64,000 nucleotides of DNA, from positions 12,353,501 to 12,417,500 of the forward strand of contig JALJCS010000024.1 in NCBI GenBank assembly GCA_023055355.1, read 5' to 3'. The notes beneath the pieces are model-generated. The model saw only the letters and a list, made by a program, of their open reading frames with translations. It searched no databases and was not told the origin of the DNA. Source of the stretch: Agelaius tricolor (Eukaryota > Chordata > Aves > Passeriformes > Icteridae). Shown here one piece after another: positions 60,701-64,000 of this stretch. Within the stretch, counting starts at the first letter, position 1. Each line of letters begins with the position of its first letter. The position numbers and the translations under genes are program-made.

Positions 60701-63700
60701 GTGCTCTGACCGCTGTCATCCTCATGCAGTTGCTTGGCAACACCAGCATCTTTGATATTCACTTTCCAGGCGTTAGGTAATAAACTCACCAATGAGGATA
60801 TAGCTGCCTAATTTCCTCTGCTGTTTGCAGCAGAGGGTAAAGTGAATCTGTGGATTCTTAGTGATATATCTAAACAGCTGCCTGAAGACATTCTTTTGTT
60901 ACAAATTTAATTCGTCTGTTTCGACTGACAGGTCCTTTACCCCTTGTTGGCTGTCTCATGTTTGGGAATAAAGAGAGAGACAGAGCACCTGAGGAGCTGC
61001 TGTTTCTCTCTGTGCATCAGCATAGCAAACAGGCACTATCTGGGAATCAGAGCCTGCATGCCTGGCTGTCCTGCAGGATGAAAACTACAGCCATCACTGG
61101 CTGGACACAGACAAGCAGTACAAACTGAACTGGGCGAGACAATAAGTAACCATCACATTTCCTGACTGGGATGATGATACTGGTGGCAAAGGTGAAATGC
61201 TGAGGTTTGACAGATATCTCCATCTACTGAGCAAAATGAGGGTCCAGGCTAGCATACCCTCCCTCTCTCCTTTCTCATGGAAAAGTGTGTTTTTGTAGGG
61301 AAAAGAGAGTGGAGGAAATTAATGTAACCTATTATTAGCTCATCAGAAATAAGTCATCTAGCCTGAGTTACACTCTGGACTCCTTAATGAGTCAGTGGAG
61401 AAGATGGATAGTGTCCCTTAGAGAGGAGGAGAGTGTCTATTCCTTCCTGACCACAAAGAGGGTCTAAATGAGGACTTGAGACTGGATGCCTAACCTTAAA
61501 TAATTAATGTCAGTTGAACTGAATTCCACTCAAATTTCTATAGATAACATACCGCTCTTTGGCTGGGGCAAGCAAACATTTCCTGAGAAAATTCAGAGGA
61601 GAAAAAGACTAATTAGATAGCTGTAACATATCACAGCTTTCACACAGTCAGATGAGCAATCTGTTACCTGTTCCTGATTTTATAACTCCACTATAAACAG
61701 ACATCTGCAATTTTGAGGGGAATACATTTAAGTGGGGTAAAATGGATCAATGTGAACGGCAGAGAAGAACTGTTCTACTGGATCAAATGAAATATTTATC
61801 CCTGTTTTCCCCTTCAGCAAGGGCCAAGAGCTGATGCCTAGGAAAAAGATGCAGCAGTGGGATACAGTTTTAATACTTGGCAGCCAGAAATTCAAAGACT
61901 TGTTTGGTCAGAGGCTGTATCAATATGTTTTTGCTTAGGAATCCCATAGGGAATTTTCTTCCAGAGCAAATTTTCTTCATAAGAAAACCAAGTATGTTTT
62001 GTCAAAAAAGCCATTTTGGATTTCCCCATTTTGAACACTAAACAGAGGAAAGAGAGAACAAGTGGCCATGTATTTTTATAGAAAAAGGTGGTGAACACCT
62101 ATCAGGAATTCTGTCCAAACTAAAGGGGGGAGCCAAGGCGAGTGCCACTCTACTGGGTGCCTGTCTTATTGTAGCAGGGCTTTGTTTCATAGTTTGAGTT
62201 TGTAAGCAAAGCCTGTTCTTCCCTGTTATACAATTCTAAGAAAATATTTAAGGTTGCAAGTTGCTGTGTAAATGTCAGATATTACTTTTGCTAACATCAA
62301 CATATCATTGAGACAGCTGTTTGATATTCAAACTAATCACAAGGAAAATACACTGCCTGGGATTTCACTAAGTGTGCTTAGCAGGGATTCTCCATTGCAT
62401 AAATGAGAGTATGAAGGGAGGCATGAAAAGCTGAGGTGATGAAAAGAAAGACATCACCTTCAAATACTGGTGCTGGGGCACGTGTTGCTAGCACAGCATT
62501 TCTCCCTGACATTCAAGGAGCACATTTCAAGTCCTGAGAGGTGCTAAGCATGAAAGTTGCAGATGCTTCTGACTGAAGAGTACTTCAGAGCTCTGAGGTT
62601 GTTGATGCTCTCTCTTTGCAACCCAGAGCAGAAAGAAAATCTGCCCCTCCCAACACAGTGCATATCCAGAGAGACTTGTGAAAGAAACAAGTTTCATAGA
62701 TCACCCCAATGGTGAATGACTGAGCATCCTAACTTGTATCAAATGAAGTGAAATGTCCAGCCTGTGCAGCCCAGCAGAAATAAAGTGCCACTTAAATATC
62801 TTTTATATAAAGGAATGAGCAATGCTGTCAGAAGCTACATCCTACCTTTCAAGTATTCTACTGCTTTTGGAAACTAGGAACCAGATTTGAAAAATGGATT
62901 TAACACCATAGTTTATAATTGCTTGCCAAGCACCCACAGTTGCACTAAAATTTGTCTCCCATAAAACTTACCCTGGTGAGACTATGGGCTCATATGGTAC
63001 AATGAGACTCACTGAGATGGTAAGATATGATTTTTAATTTATTAAACTCAAATTTTGACAGCGAAAAAAAATCTTGTTTGACAAGACTTGAAGCTAAAAG
63101 AGCAGAGATGAAAATTATTATTTGCAGATCAAAAAGAAGACAGAAGGATGAAAAGGAGACATTTAGGATGTTCTTGTTGGTGGAACAACAGGACCATGAG
63201 GGCGACATGATTTGAGCCCAGGCTGGAAATGAAGACATGAACAGAGTCATTCAGGATCTCAGAGGCAGGGACAGAAACACCAAACTAGATGAAAGGCAGT
63301 AACGTTAGAGAAATTTGATGCCTTAATTGATGAGGAAGACATCATTGTACCATTTGCAGTTTAAATGGAGGGGAGTGGCTAAATTTACTCATGGCAGAGT
63401 TTTTTCTATCACCATTTCTACAATTGCCACGTTTTCCTTTCACTTCAAATTGACTCTGTACGTTTTTTGTAGTAACACCACAAATGACATTTTTTCCACA
63501 GTGAGATCAATAATAGACAATACTAAGTGACACAAGCCAAAACTGTCCTTAGAAAGCCACAAACTAGAGAAAATCTAGTTTAATTTACCTTATACTCTTT
63601 GATAACTTATCTATTCTGTCCTTTTACTGATAATAGGAAGAAAACCACAACATAGCATGTGACAGAGGAATGAGAAGTAAAGAAGAATGTACTGTAAAGT

Positions 63701-64000
63701 CAGTTTTTGAAGTCAGCATAGTCTCCACTCAAGAGGCAATACTGTGACTCTTAATCTTAGGTTTGAGATGTGACCAGGGCTGCAAAGACAATTCTATGGT
63801 CCCCCTTTTTATGTGGGTGGTGCTTGAACATGGCACAAATACGAGTTGCTTTCCAGTTTACACTATAGTAAGAAAAATGGACAAGTTCCCTTTTTTCCAT
63901 CTCTGCCACCTTCTCTCATGGGAAGGTGAGTCACTTTTAGGGCTGGAAAAGGTGTTTGACCTTTAGAAGTTGCTAAGTATCTCTCCTTGAAATCACAGTC
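57761..64000. other. Unannotated unique sequence
   Basis: No supported gene, RNA or named repeat in the last 6.2 kb. Features seen are a T run at about 57799-57810, an A10-T8 palindromic tract at 59012-59029, and a somewhat G/C-richer patch at about 59800-61100. In that patch open frames occur on both strands (the longest 112 codons at 60051-60389) without domains. Confidence 0.55.
59012..59029. repeat. A10-T8 palindromic tract
   Basis: Ten A followed directly by eight T, giving a 16-bp perfect A/T palindrome. It is expected to be stiff, curved and poor in nucleosomes. Confidence 0.9.

Overview
The window reads as a piece of bird nuclear genome, most likely from a passerine. It is AT-rich, CpG-poor, intron- or intergenic-type DNA. 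Two things point to a bird. First, the interspersed repeats I recognise are mostly CR1 LINEs, and several end in the avian-type 3' terminus with the ATTCTATG tail. Second, a SINE at 7846-7972 joins a tRNA-Ile-like head to a CR1-type tail, the architecture of the passerine TguSINE1 family. I see no Alu, B1 or L1 sequence, no bacterial operon structure and no CRISPR array. All family assignments rest on recognition by eye, with no database search.

No confident protein-coding gene is present. The longest open frames are only about 100-143 codons. They overlap on both strands, lack recognisable domains and look like chance frames. The best hint of a transcription unit is a 55-base candidate exon at 37001-37055, with a long pyrimidine tract and CAG acceptor before it and a GTAAGT donor after it.

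Layout: 1-12,000 holds very old LINE relics (antisense ORF1-like pieces at about 3640-4880 and 10250-11700, a sense ORF2-like piece at about 6925-7845) plus the SINE. From 12,000 to 31,800 most sequence is unique, with one CR1 tail at 20780-20920, a dense homeodomain/POU-motif block at 25000-25700, and an RFX-type X-box next to a perfect palindrome at 26584-26616. From 31,800 to 41,040 there are two CR1 3' ends, a small CR1 remnant, the candidate exon, and a probable solo LTR of about 1.15 kb (39882-41036). At 42825-42946 convergent GATA motifs in an inverted repeat flank a CpG cluster and look like a regulatory element. From 45,400 to 49,830 there are more CR1 copies of at least two ages and a short possible RNase H relic of a Ty3-like element. 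At 51072-51383 there is an exact 156-bp tandem duplication. The remainder to 64,000 is mostly unique AT-rich sequence with two short CR1 ends and a second CpG-containing candidate conserved element at 57600-57760.

No genes act together here. The useful content is repeat history plus a handful of candidate cis-regulatory sites, offered as inference from motifs and not from conservation data.
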